DNA from: a virus
Virus record (IMG/VR): IMGVR_UViG_3300028553_000147
Coordinates: 1-25,795 of that record
DNA: 25,795 bases
Reading direction: 5' to 3' (one strand)
Both the position numbers and the translations under genes were made by a program. The number at the start of each line of letters is the position of its first letter. The stretch's first letter is position 1. Positions 1 through 7,360 of the stretch are shown here, in pieces. The notes below the pieces were generated by a model that saw nothing but the letters and a program-made list of their open reading frames with translations, made no database searches and was not told where the DNA came from.

Positions 1-162
1 TGCGTTGGCTGTTGTTGCAAATGATACTGCTCCGCTTACGTTAGCACCTGCTACTGCGTTGGCTGTTGTTGCAAATGATACTGCTCCGCTTACGTTAGCA
101 CCTGCTACTGCGTTGGCTGTTGCTGCGAACGGTACTTCACCGGTTACATTAGCACCGGTGAT
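1..162 (-). repeat. 54-bp tandem repeat in fibre gene
   Basis: Positions 1-54 and 55-108 are identical, and 109-162 is a diverged third copy. The 54-bp unit equals 18 codons, so copy number can change without breaking the frame. It encodes the VAGANVSGAV... fibre unit. More copies may lie beyond the left edge. Confidence 0.9.
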
Positions 163-1074
163 TGATGAAAGAGAAGAACCATTACCACTTACGTTGGTGA
201 ACACACCTTGTGTTGCGCCGATGTTACCTACGTTAGCATTACCTGTACCAGTATTCAATGTACCTGCAACATTGACACCTGTTCCCGTAACAACTACAAC
301 ACTAGCATTGCCTGCTACTGAGATTGCCACGTTTCCTGAAGCAACAGGAATGTTGACATTTGATGTACCGTTTGCAAGCGTAGGACCAGGAACAGCGACA
401 ACACCAGTTAAGTTTGAGCCGTCACCTTTTAGAAACTGTGCTTGAATGATACCTGAGTTAGCGTAAACATTAGAAGCAGTAACGTTGGACGAGAATACTC
501 CGGCACCCGCACCAATATTACCTACGTTAGCGTTACCTGTTACAGTTAATGCTCCGGTAAGAACTCCGTTGTTTGCGCCAATATTACCTACGTTAGCATT
601 CCCGGTAACACTTAATACTCCGGCAGTTGTAAGATTTCCACCTGTAATATTTCCGACTGCGGTAATAGTATTAGATGATGCAATGTTTAGATTAGCAGTA
701 ATATAGTTAGCAACTACGCCATTTGCTAGTGAAAGGTTAGTTATATTAGCAACATTAGCCGGCAAGTCGATGAATAGGGTTTGTGAAGAATTAGTTAGGG
801 TAGCGTACTGTCCGCCGTTGGCACTCACCCCAATACTTAACGTATTAGTGAAAACTTGAACGTTTGAAATATTTGCATTGACTACTACGTTACCGTATGG
901 AGAACTGACAGTAATACCCAAACCGGGTGTTCGGTTGACTGAGACAACTCGCTGTGCAGAAATTCCAGAGAATAGTTCTGTAAAGTTTTCCTGAACTTTT
1001 TGGAATGCAGAGCGAATTGCATCTGCATTTGGATCGTTAGGAAACGTACCGAAATCAATATTTTGTTGTGCCAG
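1..1074 (-). CDS. Tail fibre protein, N-terminal part (partial, CTG start)
   Basis: The minus-strand frame is open from about 1074 to the left edge and gives a protein of at least 358 residues that begins (M)AQQNIDFGTFPNDPNADAI. This is followed by a Gly/Asn/Val/Ala-rich repetitive shaft with recurring VTGNANVGNIGA units and, at the edge, 18-residue units of the VAGANVSGAVSFATTANA type. Such shafts are typical of phage tail fibres and adhesins, which bind the host surface. No ATG, GTG or TTG lies between the upstream in-frame stop and the conserved-looking start. A good Shine-Dalgarno (GGAG) sits eight to nine bases before a CTG at 1072-1074, so CTG is taken as the start. A late promoter lies at 1111-1118. 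The C terminus is outside the window. The fibre role rests on composition and repeats rather than a catalytic or binding motif. Confidence 0.75.
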   Translation of the reverse strand, partial: MAQQNIDFGTFPNDPNADAIRSAFQKVQENFTELFSGISAQRVVSVNRTPGLGITVSSPYGNVVVNANISNVQVFTNTLSIGVSANGGQYATLTNSSQTLFIDLPANVANITNLSLANGVVANYITANLNIASSNTITAVGNITGGNLTTAGVLSVTGNANVGNIGANNGVLTGALTVTGNANVGNIGAGAGVFSSNVTASNVYANSGIIQAQFLKGDGSNLTGVVAVPGPTLANGTSNVNIPVASGNVAISVAGNASVVVVTGTGVNVAGTLNTGTGNANVGNIGATQGVFTNVSGNGSSLSSITGANVTGEVPFAATANAVAGANVSGAVSFATTANAVAGANVSGAVSFATTANA

Positions 1075-1110
1075 GGGAATTTCTCCTATAGGTTTACTAT
1101 TCTACCACAG

Positions 1111-1118
1111 TATTTATC
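1111..1118 (-). promoter_or_regulatory. T4-type late promoter for the fibre gene
   Basis: The minus strand reads GATAAATACTG, close to the T4 late consensus TATAAATACTATT used by the gp55 sigma factor. It lies 36 bases upstream of the fibre start and leaves room for the GGAG ribosome site. Confidence 0.7.
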
Positions 1119-1150
1119 TTTTCAGTACAGTTCTCTGTGTGGCTATGCAG

Positions 1151-1187
1151 GGAAAACAAAAGCGGGTAGTAGTTTCCTACAGCCCGC
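1151..1187 (-). terminator. Intrinsic terminator after the 1110-aa gene
   Basis: On the minus strand a GC-rich hairpin has outer arms GCGGG and CCCGC, a two-base mismatch, inner arms GTAG and CTAC, and a GAAA tetraloop. It is followed by TTTTGTTTT. It lies 37 bases past the stop of the 1110-aa gene and upstream of the fibre promoter, separating the two transcription units. Confidence 0.75.
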
Positions 1188-1223
1188 CTCGTTTAGTTTT
1201 AGTCGTCTTTGTCACTTGGGCGG

Positions 1224-4200
1224 TCACCCAATGTCATCATCTCCATTGAGACCTGCTAGCCTTTTCATTTCTGAGACCGACTGCCAGAACGCCGCCGGCT
1301 TTTCGCGATAAAACCATCGGTTAAAAGACTTATGGGAAGAGCAATAGCGTACGATGCTAAAAGCACTGAAGCCGGTGTCGGCAGCAATTTTTAAGGCGAG
1401 GTCATTAGCTTCGCCTATAAGCGTTTGATACCTGGCGCCGTCCTCTTCGTCTTCCATCTGGCTTACTTTTGCTGTTAGCGCGTCATAGAGAGGATGGTTG
1501 TCGATTTCGGGATATTCACCGCCGTCGTCTGCGTTTCTACCTCCACGAAGTGATTTAATATGCGATTCAATATTCTCATTAATGCTAGTAGTGTCGTGTG
1601 AAGTTAGTCTGTTAAGCTGTGAAGCAACAACAGGAACAGTAGTCTGACCAGTTGACTTAGGCTTGTTCAACCCACCTGAAATGACCTTAGTCATGAATTC
1701 AATGTCTTGTTCAAACGAAGCATCAGTTCCCTTACCAGGACCCTTACCTATTTGATTTGCCCACTCATCAACTTTTTCTTTCTTGTCTTTCTTGTCATCG
1801 TATTCAATGTCTTTGGTAACTTTCTTACCAGCCTTTTCAGCCTTTTCATCCTTATCAGCAGTTGATTCTTCTGACAACATTGCTAATTTCTTATAAAGAT
1901 CCATAAATGATTCTTTGACATTATCGTCTTCTTCTGCATCGTCCCAACGCTTATCATCTGCGTCTGGATCAGGATACGCCGGCTCATCTTCAGGTTCTTC
2001 GTCCTTGACTCTACGCAGGGCCGGCGGGAAGACATCAGCCATGTTCTTTTCATATTCTTTCTTACGCATGAATGCAGGAACCTTGCCGTCTTCGGCGGCA
2101 TCTATGTCCATCCAAGGTTCTAATTCTTCTTGGACAGATTGATCTTGCATTCCATCTTCGATATCTTGGCCTGCATCTGCCGTTGCTAATGCTTGATTAG
2201 CGGCTGCATTACCCTGAGTGTCATTAGTTGCATTAGCTGCACCGCTGTCCGGGGCATTAGCTTCAGCGACCCCGAATTCCAGTTGGTCCGGGCTTTGAAC
2301 TTCGTCTAATGCTTCGTCGTGTCCGCCGCACTTTGATTCCATCATGCCGCATTCATCGCAACGTGCCTCTGACACATTTTCTTCTTCGTCATCACACCCG
2401 CAATCTTCTTCTTCTTCGTAGTCAGCATTAGGACCTTCGATGCCCGATAGCTTCTTCATAAGACCTAGCATACCGTCATGATCATCAACGACTTCAATGC
2501 CACCCGGAGAGTTGATTTCTGAACGTCCGCCTACTTCAGGTGAACCATAATCAGAACCTTCGTCTCCGCCGAAGATTCCCATACCTGCTTGCTTTACTAG
2601 AGAAAGCAACTTGTCTGCTTCAGCATCAGTCGCATTTACGTTTACTGAATCCGGTGAATTTGATTCACCCTTAGAGATTGAAACAGAAAATCCTTCTTTG
2701 ATGAGAGAATTAAGCTGTCTGTCCCATGCTTCAAATGCGAAGTCACCTTCTCCTAATTTAGAATCATAGCTAGAACGATCAGTGAATGATTTTCCACCGA
2801 CTGAGAACTTGCCGCCCTTTGGAGTTCTTGCGAGAGCGCCAGTGAACGCATTGCCTTCTTCCATGTCATCTTCAGGTAACACACCTTTTGGTTTACCTAG
2901 TGGATAATTAGGATAACCTGGCTCTCCCTTTTTCATTGCTATGTAGTCATTTGGGGACCTAGCAATCTCGCCTGGTTTACGACGACCTAGTACGTCTTGC
3001 GGTCTTGAGTTATCAGGTTTATAAGAGAACATTTCATCCATGTCGATCATCTCATCGAGCGGAGTGTCTAGAGAGTTTTGGGCCATGCCGCGTGTTGTAG
3101 CTGGCATACGAGCTTCTCTCTTTAAGAAACTTACGACCGGTGCTTGACGGATATCCATGCCGTGAAGTTCATCAAGACCTTCTTTGTATCCTTCATGATA
3201 CGCTCTGGCCTCTTCCATGTCAGCGTGCTTACCTGCATAAGCGTGGCCCTTGAGACCGTGCGACTTGCCCTCTAAGCGGGCGGCCTGAATTCCATGATTC
3301 ATAGATTCATCTACTTTTTTCTTTTTAGTTTTCTTTGACTCAGATGTTGTCGTATAGAAATCATCATCTTCATCGTCGCCGCCGTCTATAAGACGTTGGG
3401 CCGAGTCCACCATAGTAAACATGCTTTTACCTAGATAGCTATGGTCTTCACTAACAGCCATTATAATGTGAGGATACCAGTATGAACTTGCTCTGCCTTC
3501 TTCTGTTGTGCCACTAACTAAACTCATTGCATTTCTAGCAAGTTCTTTAATTTCTTCAGCCATGTCTAGAAGCTCATATCCAATATCACTGGTATCACCT
3601 GCAGCTTCGTTAACTGCCTTTTTCTTTTTATCGACTGCTGCCTTCTTCATTGGTTCTTTCCTATTACCGTCTTTGTCGAGGTCTAAGAAGTCTGGCTTCT
3701 TACCTTCAAGAGTTGTTGCACTGCGACCAGCACCCAAACCTGCTCCACGCGTGTCAATCCCGCTTGTTGGTGCAATGTCACCTTCTTTAACTTTTTTCTT
3801 ATTCTTATTGTCAAGCATTCCGCGCTTGTTAGCAGTTGCCCAAGCAATGTTTTCTGCTTCGTCTTTGCTCTTGCCTAATTTCTTTTCAGACTTTTCAATG
3901 TGCTTGACCATGCGATCAACTTTTGCGCCTTCGTCAAGATTCTCATCCGAAGGCTGGGCTACGTACGGGTATTTCTTTCGAATCATGATATTATATGCAG
4001 CATCCTTAGCTTGTCTAGCTCTATTTTGCTTGTGTGCATCACCTGGCTTAGACTTAAAAGCTGCCCGATCTAGCATATAATCAAGTTCTTTGGCATTGTA
4101 CTTGTTGAATTTTTCTTCAGCTTCATCGCCGGTGTTTGCTTCGTCAAATTCTTCTTCTTGCATTGTTTGATTAGGCTGATTGCTAGCCTGCATAGGCTGA

Positions 4201-4556
4201 AGTGACTTCTGTTGTGATTGTTGCTGATTTGATTGTTGCTGCCCTGGTTGTGTTTGTCCAGGAGCTTGAACGATTTGAACGTCATTTGGACCAAGTTTCG
4301 ACAACATTCCCTGAATAGTAGAATCTTTACTTGTTAAAACCCCTGCGCCAACTTGCTTATTAGTTGGATCCATAACTGGAAGTGGTTTGGCTCCAGCAGG
4401 AATAGCTTCATGCAACTCTTTGAACACATCTTTCAGTGATCTCTTTGTTGTAGTTGCTACGGGTGCAGGCGAAGACTCATTAAGTACCTGCCTAGTCTTA
4501 GGAGCAGGCAATGCTTCTAGCTGGCTCATTTTGTTTAATAAGTCTTTCATGCTCAT
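1224..4556 (-). CDS. Large charged protein of unknown function, candidate prohead-core or capsid-associated
   Basis: This 1110-residue protein matches no enzyme family I recognise. Visible parts in order are an N terminus MSMKDLLNKMSQLE, a Gln-rich stretch near residues 100-132, a Lys-rich segment with KSKDEAENIAWATANK (about 230-243), and an EF-hand-like loop DLDKDGN near 292-298 followed by KEPMKKAA. Further on come several very acidic tracts, a Cys/His cluster (CGCDDEEE, CDECGMMESKCGG) in the middle, and a C terminus with SEMKRLAGLNGDDD. The KPDFLDLDKDGN and EMKRLAG motifs are ones I associate with structural or core proteins of marine T4-like phages, from memory. Several (L/I)xE triplets, for example LNE at 25-27 and LDE at 207-209, could be gp21-type protease sites. 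It follows the 208-aa gene by four bases, and its Shine-Dalgarno AGGA overlaps that gene's stop codon, so the two are probably co-translated. Confidence 0.7.
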   Translation of the reverse strand: MSMKDLLNKMSQLEALPAPKTRQVLNESSPAPVATTTKRSLKDVFKELHEAIPAGAKPLPVMDPTNKQVGAGVLTSKDSTIQGMLSKLGPNDVQIVQAPGQTQPGQQQSNQQQSQQKSLQPMQASNQPNQTMQEEEFDEANTGDEAEEKFNKYNAKELDYMLDRAAFKSKPGDAHKQNRARQAKDAAYNIMIRKKYPYVAQPSDENLDEGAKVDRMVKHIEKSEKKLGKSKDEAENIAWATANKRGMLDNKNKKKVKEGDIAPTSGIDTRGAGLGAGRSATTLEGKKPDFLDLDKDGNRKEPMKKAAVDKKKKAVNEAAGDTSDIGYELLDMAEEIKELARNAMSLVSGTTEEGRASSYWYPHIIMAVSEDHSYLGKSMFTMVDSAQRLIDGGDDEDDDFYTTTSESKKTKKKKVDESMNHGIQAARLEGKSHGLKGHAYAGKHADMEEARAYHEGYKEGLDELHGMDIRQAPVVSFLKREARMPATTRGMAQNSLDTPLDEMIDMDEMFSYKPDNSRPQDVLGRRKPGEIARSPNDYIAMKKGEPGYPNYPLGKPKGVLPEDDMEEGNAFTGALARTPKGGKFSVGGKSFTDRSSYDSKLGEGDFAFEAWDRQLNSLIKEGFSVSISKGESNSPDSVNVNATDAEADKLLSLVKQAGMGIFGGDEGSDYGSPEVGGRSEINSPGGIEVVDDHDGMLGLMKKLSGIEGPNADYEEEEDCGCDDEEENVSEARCDECGMMESKCGGHDEALDEVQSPDQLEFGVAEANAPDSGAANATNDTQGNAAANQALATADAGQDIEDGMQDQSVQEELEPWMDIDAAEDGKVPAFMRKKEYEKNMADVFPPALRRVKDEEPEDEPAYPDPDADDKRWDDAEEDDNVKESFMDLYKKLAMLSEESTADKDEKAEKAGKKVTKDIEYDDKKDKKEKVDEWANQIGKGPGKGTDASFEQDIEFMTKVISGGLNKPKSTGQTTVPVVASQLNRLTSHDTTSINENIESHIKSLRGGRNADDGGEYPEIDNHPLYDALTAKVSQMEDEEDGARYQTLIGEANDLALKIAADTGFSAFSIVRYCSSHKSFNRWFYREKPAAFWQSVSEMKRLAGLNGDDDIG

Positions 4557-4560
4557 TGTC

Positions 4561-5187
4561 TTATCCTTTATGTGCGCCGGTTTGCGGCTTTGCCGGTCTT
4601 GAAATCTTGCTCATCGGGCTATCTTTACCCATTGATGCAAACTGAGTTTCTGGTTTGAACGGATCAAATGCATTCGGTGTCTTAGTACCTGAATAAGGAA
4701 TGTCCATCTTGTCGTCTTTAGTTTGCTCTTTGATGCTGTCTAGATATGAATTGCCATATGCTTTGGCTGCTTCTTTAGCACCAGGCTGTTCTTCCATTTC
4801 TTCGTGGGTAAGAACAGGGCTATGCTTCATCTCGTTCTCATACCCATCTAATTCACTGTTAATGCTATCGTCATACGAAGTCTTAACAACACGAACATAG
4901 TCTACGTTGTGTCCAAGCAACTGCGCCATTTGCTGAATCATTGGCTCATTTGCAGGGTAGCGGAACTTGCCCTTGATGATTGTAACCGATTGGTTAGCTA
5001 GATTCGGAAAACCGTATGGGTCCTTCTGAATCGGGGTTGATTTGGGGGTTGAGAGTTCAACTGGATCAAACTTCTTGAGATTGAAAAGGAAGAGTTCTAA
5101 GAAATTCTTAGTAACGTCTCCGGCAATCTTAATCGTGTAATCATATGTATGCACCGACTCAGAAATATAGTGTCTTAGATTTTTCAT
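4561..5187 (-). CDS. Putative capsid-internal or core protein with a targeting-like N terminus
   Basis: This 208-residue protein belongs to no family I can name. It starts MKNLRHYISESVHTYDYTIK. The first ten residues resemble the capsid-targeting peptides of T4 internal proteins (MKTYQEFIAE), which the gp21 protease cuts after (L/I)xE; here ISE is followed by S. The middle (TIKIAGDVTKNFLELFLFNLKKFD) looks like a compact alpha/beta domain, and the C-terminal third is Pro/Lys-rich and probably disordered. A ribosome site AGAGG lies eight bases before the ATG and a late promoter at 5215-5222, so late expression with virion proteins is expected. The downstream neighbour is the 1110-aa charged protein. 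Packaging inside the head is an inference. Confidence 0.65.
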   Translation of the reverse strand: MKNLRHYISESVHTYDYTIKIAGDVTKNFLELFLFNLKKFDPVELSTPKSTPIQKDPYGFPNLANQSVTIIKGKFRYPANEPMIQQMAQLLGHNVDYVRVVKTSYDDSINSELDGYENEMKHSPVLTHEEMEEQPGAKEAAKAYGNSYLDSIKEQTKDDKMDIPYSGTKTPNAFDPFKPETQFASMGKDSPMSKISRPAKPQTGAHKG

Positions 5188-5206
5188 TAAGGTGACCTCT
5201 AATGTA

Positions 5207-5989
5207 TTATTGAGTATTTATCTTTGTTGTTTTATTTTTACAATTGTTTCCGTGTGCCCTAGTATAGTTTCCTTTACCCTTACCATGCGTTCCGCAGTGC
5301 GGACAATGCCACTCTATTTGACTCGGTGCAGATGGTCCTAGAAAATTATGAGTCCCTGCTTCTATCCGCTTTTTGTTGCATTCCGGCCCTAACCATTGAT
5401 GCATACCTTTTAGAACGCGATCACTAGTAAGTGAGGTTCCATCTGTCCTGGTAAGACAGTGGTGCGACCCGTCTTCTATCCGTTTTCGATTTAGATTCGA
5501 TCCTAGAAAATTATGAGTCCCTGCTTCTATTCGTTTTTTGTTTGTTCGGGTCTGTATTTTTCCGGATTGAAGATGGTGTTGACCTGTTGCTACTAATCTA
5601 TTTTGCGTTGCGCGAGATCGGGCACCGTTAAGGAAAGGATGGGTACCGTCTTCTAGTTGTTTATGCACCGGATTATTAGAACCAGAGAAAGGGTGAGAAC
5701 CTTCAGCTAAACGTTTTTTGGCGTTTAGGCTAGCTACTCTAGACAACTCTTCCGGAGATACCTGCATTTTGCTACCTATCTTTAGACACGCAGCCCAATC
5801 TCCTTGTTCTTCGTGAATGTTATAATGGTCTTGGATAGACAAGGCTGTTAGATTATTAGGATGATTATTTTCCCGGTCTCCGTCAATATGATGTATCTCA
5901 TATGATCGACCGTTGCTGTCTTTTGGGATTGAACCGAAATGGTTCTCATAAATCTTTCGGTACTTAGGCGTACCGCAATAAATACACAT
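5207..5989 (-). CDS. HNH homing endonuclease with NUMOD-like repeats
   Basis: The 260-residue protein opens with MCIYCGTPKYRKIYENHFG and carries a clear HNH core near residues 30-60: YEIHHIDGDRENNHPNNL, followed by a conserved His (IQDHYNIH). After it come at least six repeats of the type KKRIEAGTHNFLG, the DNA-contact repeats found in free-standing phage homing endonucleases. The C terminus has a second zinc-knuckle-like CPHCG...H...C motif. The gene is wedged between gp16 and the 208-aa late gene, as expected for an intron-less mobile endonuclease. The start ATG has only a weak ribosome site. A late-promoter octamer overlaps the end of gp16 at 6052-6059. Confidence 0.85.
   Translation of the reverse strand: MCIYCGTPKYRKIYENHFGSIPKDSNGRSYEIHHIDGDRENNHPNNLTALSIQDHYNIHEEQGDWAACLKIGSKMQVSPEELSRVASLNAKKRLAEGSHPFSGSNNPVHKQLEDGTHPFLNGARSRATQNRLVATGQHHLQSGKIQTRTNKKRIEAGTHNFLGSNLNRKRIEDGSHHCLTRTDGTSLTSDRVLKGMHQWLGPECNKKRIEAGTHNFLGPSAPSQIEWHCPHCGTHGKGKGNYTRAHGNNCKNKTTKINTQ
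5215..5222 (-). promoter_or_regulatory. T4-type late promoter for the 208-aa gene
   Basis: The minus strand reads GATAAATACTC. It lies inside the last codons of the HNH gene and 27 bases before the ATG of the 208-aa gene. Confidence 0.7.
5336..5542 (-). repeat. Pair of 42-bp direct repeats inside HNH gene
   Basis: Positions 5336-5377 and 5501-5542 differ at only two of 42 bases. Both encode the KKRIEAGTHNFLG unit of the endonuclease. The near-identity, when the neighbouring units have diverged, points to recent duplication or gene conversion. Confidence 0.85.
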
Positions 5990-6050
5990 AGCTGTAACTC
6001 CGCTTGGTTATAGAGTAGTTGGAGAGGTGAGAGTCTCGTGAACTACATCT

Positions 6051-6542
6051 TTATTTATCTTCTTTGTTACCTTTATTCATCAGAATCTTTAGTAGCTCAT
6101 TACGATCTAGTAACTGGCCTTCGCCAATCGGTGTTGCCTCTATCTCCTCGCTTTTAGAAGCAAGTTTCATATCAATTTGTGCTTTTTTTAGCTGCATATC
6201 AATTTGCTTTAATTTGGCGTTTATCTTGGCGGTGCGGGCAGTGATCGCATGACCGAGCATTGTTCCGGCCGCTGAAAATATTTCGCTTGAAAACCTAGCT
6301 TCAACCTGCATACCCAAATCTTGTAAATCTTTGAAGCTGTCTGTAGCTAGTTGTGCTAACTCGTCTAGCTCCTCATCCGCCTTTTCTAGACCACGGACCT
6401 GGGGTAACGCATTCTCGATTTTCTCAAGATTGCTTAAAGCTGTTTCTGTAACTTCTTGAGTTTGTTCGGGAAGAGGTTCAGTCAGGTAGTTGCCCTCATC
6501 AGACGGAGCAAGTTCAAATAGGTCTTCAAGTCTTTTGTTCAT
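6051..6542 (-). CDS. 16: Small terminase subunit gp16 (DNA packaging)
   Basis: The 163-residue protein matches the T4 gp16 type in size and layout. It has an acidic N-terminal tail, a central helical segment (ADEELDELAQLATDSFKDLQDLGMQVEARF, then FSAAGTMLGHAITARTAKINAKLKQID) predicted to be coiled coil, and a C terminus ending EGQLLDRNELLKILMNKG. gp16 forms a ring that regulates the gp17 motor and recognises DNA for packaging. It directly follows gp4. Upstream an ACTAAATA octamer ends five bases before the ATG and there is no Shine-Dalgarno, suggesting a leaderless late message. The large subunit gp17 is not in this window. Identity is by recalled family pattern, not alignment. Confidence 0.75.
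   Translation of the reverse strand: MNKRLEDLFELAPSDEGNYLTEPLPEQTQEVTETALSNLEKIENALPQVRGLEKADEELDELAQLATDSFKDLQDLGMQVEARFSSEIFSAAGTMLGHAITARTAKINAKLKQIDMQLKKAQIDMKLASKSEEIEATPIGEGQLLDRNELLKILMNKGNKEDK
6052..6059 (-). promoter_or_regulatory. Late-promoter octamer overlapping the gp16 stop
   Basis: The minus strand reads GATAAATAA, and the TAA stop of gp16 lies within it. The nearest downstream gene is the HNH endonuclease starting at 5989, giving a leader of about 60 bases. Confidence 0.55.
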
Positions 6543-6547
6543 GCAAC

Positions 6548-6555
6548 TATTTAGT
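6548..6555 (-). promoter_or_regulatory. Variant late promoter directly before gp16
   Basis: The minus strand reads ACTAAATA-GTTGC-ATG. The spacing of five bases would place the T4-type start site on the A of the ATG. The first A of the octamer is also the last base of the gp4 stop codon. Confidence 0.5.
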
Positions 6556-6989
6556 TACTTGCGCCCATTCCTGAACAAATCATCTTCTGTGATTACACGA
6601 AAAGTAAGTCCTTGCGCTTTGCAGTAAGCATTAGCAGCAGCCCATTTAGCGTGGTTAATCGCTACTACTGCACGATCTCTTGCACTTGCTACTTTACTCT
6701 CGATTATGCTTTGTTTTTTGGGCTTAATCTCTACGATCTCAGCTACTTTGCGTCCGCGATTATTTTCGTATAATACAAAGAAATCCGGGATATAGTTAGT
6801 TGGCTTGCCGGTGAATGGATGACGATATTTGATAACAAGTGATTCGCTCGCCCACTGTAAAATGCTGGTGTTGTTGTCACAGAACTGCATGAAAGCTAGC
6901 TCCCAACCTGAACGATATTTGGGCTTGTGGTTACCTACATACTTCTGAGGATTTTTTGGAACGTATATACCTTGCGCCCACTTAGCCAT
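6555..6989 (-). CDS. 4: Head completion protein gp4
   Basis: The 144-residue protein reads MAKWAQGIYVPKNPQKYVG, then YRSGWELAFMQFCDNN, ILQWASESLVIKYRHPFTGK and NYIPDFFVLYENNRGRKVAEIVEIKPKKQ. This matches the T4 gp4 pattern (YRSLWELQCMKFFD..., WSSETIIIPYRSPVDGR, YFPDFYVKY), which also has the nuclease-like fold signature of E...PDF...E.KP. gp4 completes DNA-filled heads before tail joining. The length is close to T4 gp4 (about 150). Its ATG overlaps closely with the stop of the upstream 118-aa gene (one base between), and there is no clear Shine-Dalgarno, so translational coupling is likely. Confidence 0.88.
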   Translation of the reverse strand: MAKWAQGIYVPKNPQKYVGNHKPKYRSGWELAFMQFCDNNTSILQWASESLVIKYRHPFTGKPTNYIPDFFVLYENNRGRKVAEIVEIKPKKQSIIESKVASARDRAVVAINHAKWAAANAYCKAQGLTFRVITEDDLFRNGRK

Positions 6990-6990
6990 T

Positions 6991-7347
6991 TTATAGGACT
7001 ACGTTGCGTTGTACTGCTTGGTTTGGATTCGGAATCTGACTTACACCATACAGAGATGCCTTTGATTTGAAAGTGTTTAGATAATAAGACATAGTTGCAT
7101 TCATCTCAAGTTGGTTGTTGGTACCCTTCAATGCCCCGAGCATGTCGACCACATTGTATCCGCCGTCTTGTGCAATTCTAAATAGTATTGCTGTAAAATT
7201 ACCTGCGATGTTTGGATTATCACAAACACCAAAGAAGTAAGAATAAACTATATCGTATTCTGAAGCATTTACAACAAGATTGATGTTGTAAAAACTATCG
7301 AACACTAATACTGTTTGGTTAGTTGAATTTTTAGTTGCTGTTGCCAT
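6991..7347 (-). CDS. Conserved late structural-type protein, 118 aa
   Basis: Function is not known. The protein (MATATKNSTNQTVLVFDSFY...) has a mixed alpha/beta pattern with VVNASEYDIVYSYFFGV near residues 26-42, FTAILFRIAQDGGYNVVDML near 52-71 and NATMSYYLNTFKSKASLYGV near 83-102. I recall similar small proteins beside tail-tube and gp4 genes in marine T4-like phages, annotated only as virion proteins. The late octamer GATAAATA ends exactly five bases before its ATG and there is no ribosome site, so a leaderless late transcript is predicted. It lies between the gp19/gp54-like gene and gp4 and probably takes part in head or tail assembly. Confidence 0.7.
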   Translation of the reverse strand: MATATKNSTNQTVLVFDSFYNINLVVNASEYDIVYSYFFGVCDNPNIAGNFTAILFRIAQDGGYNVVDMLGALKGTNNQLEMNATMSYYLNTFKSKASLYGVSQIPNPNQAVQRNVVL

Positions 7348-7352
7348 AACAC

Positions 7353-7360
7353 TATTTATC
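7353..7360 (-). promoter_or_regulatory. Late promoter five bases before the 118-aa gene
   Basis: The minus strand reads GATAAATA-GTGTT-ATG. The TAA stop of the upstream 443-aa gene is inside the octamer. No Shine-Dalgarno lies between promoter and ATG. Confidence 0.65.

Noticed and set aside
1-162. CRISPR array
   Set aside because: The 54-bp units are contiguous without spacers and are codon repeats of a fibre protein.
5-706. Plus-strand Pro/Thr/Leu-rich open frames
   Set aside because: They are the complement of the repetitive fibre gene, whose minus-strand frame is continuous and has a ribosome site and a late promoter.
3508-4080. 190-aa open frame on the plus strand
   Set aside because: It is the antisense shadow of the 1110-aa charged gene; its Leu/Ser/Phe richness comes from Lys/Glu/Asp codons read backwards.
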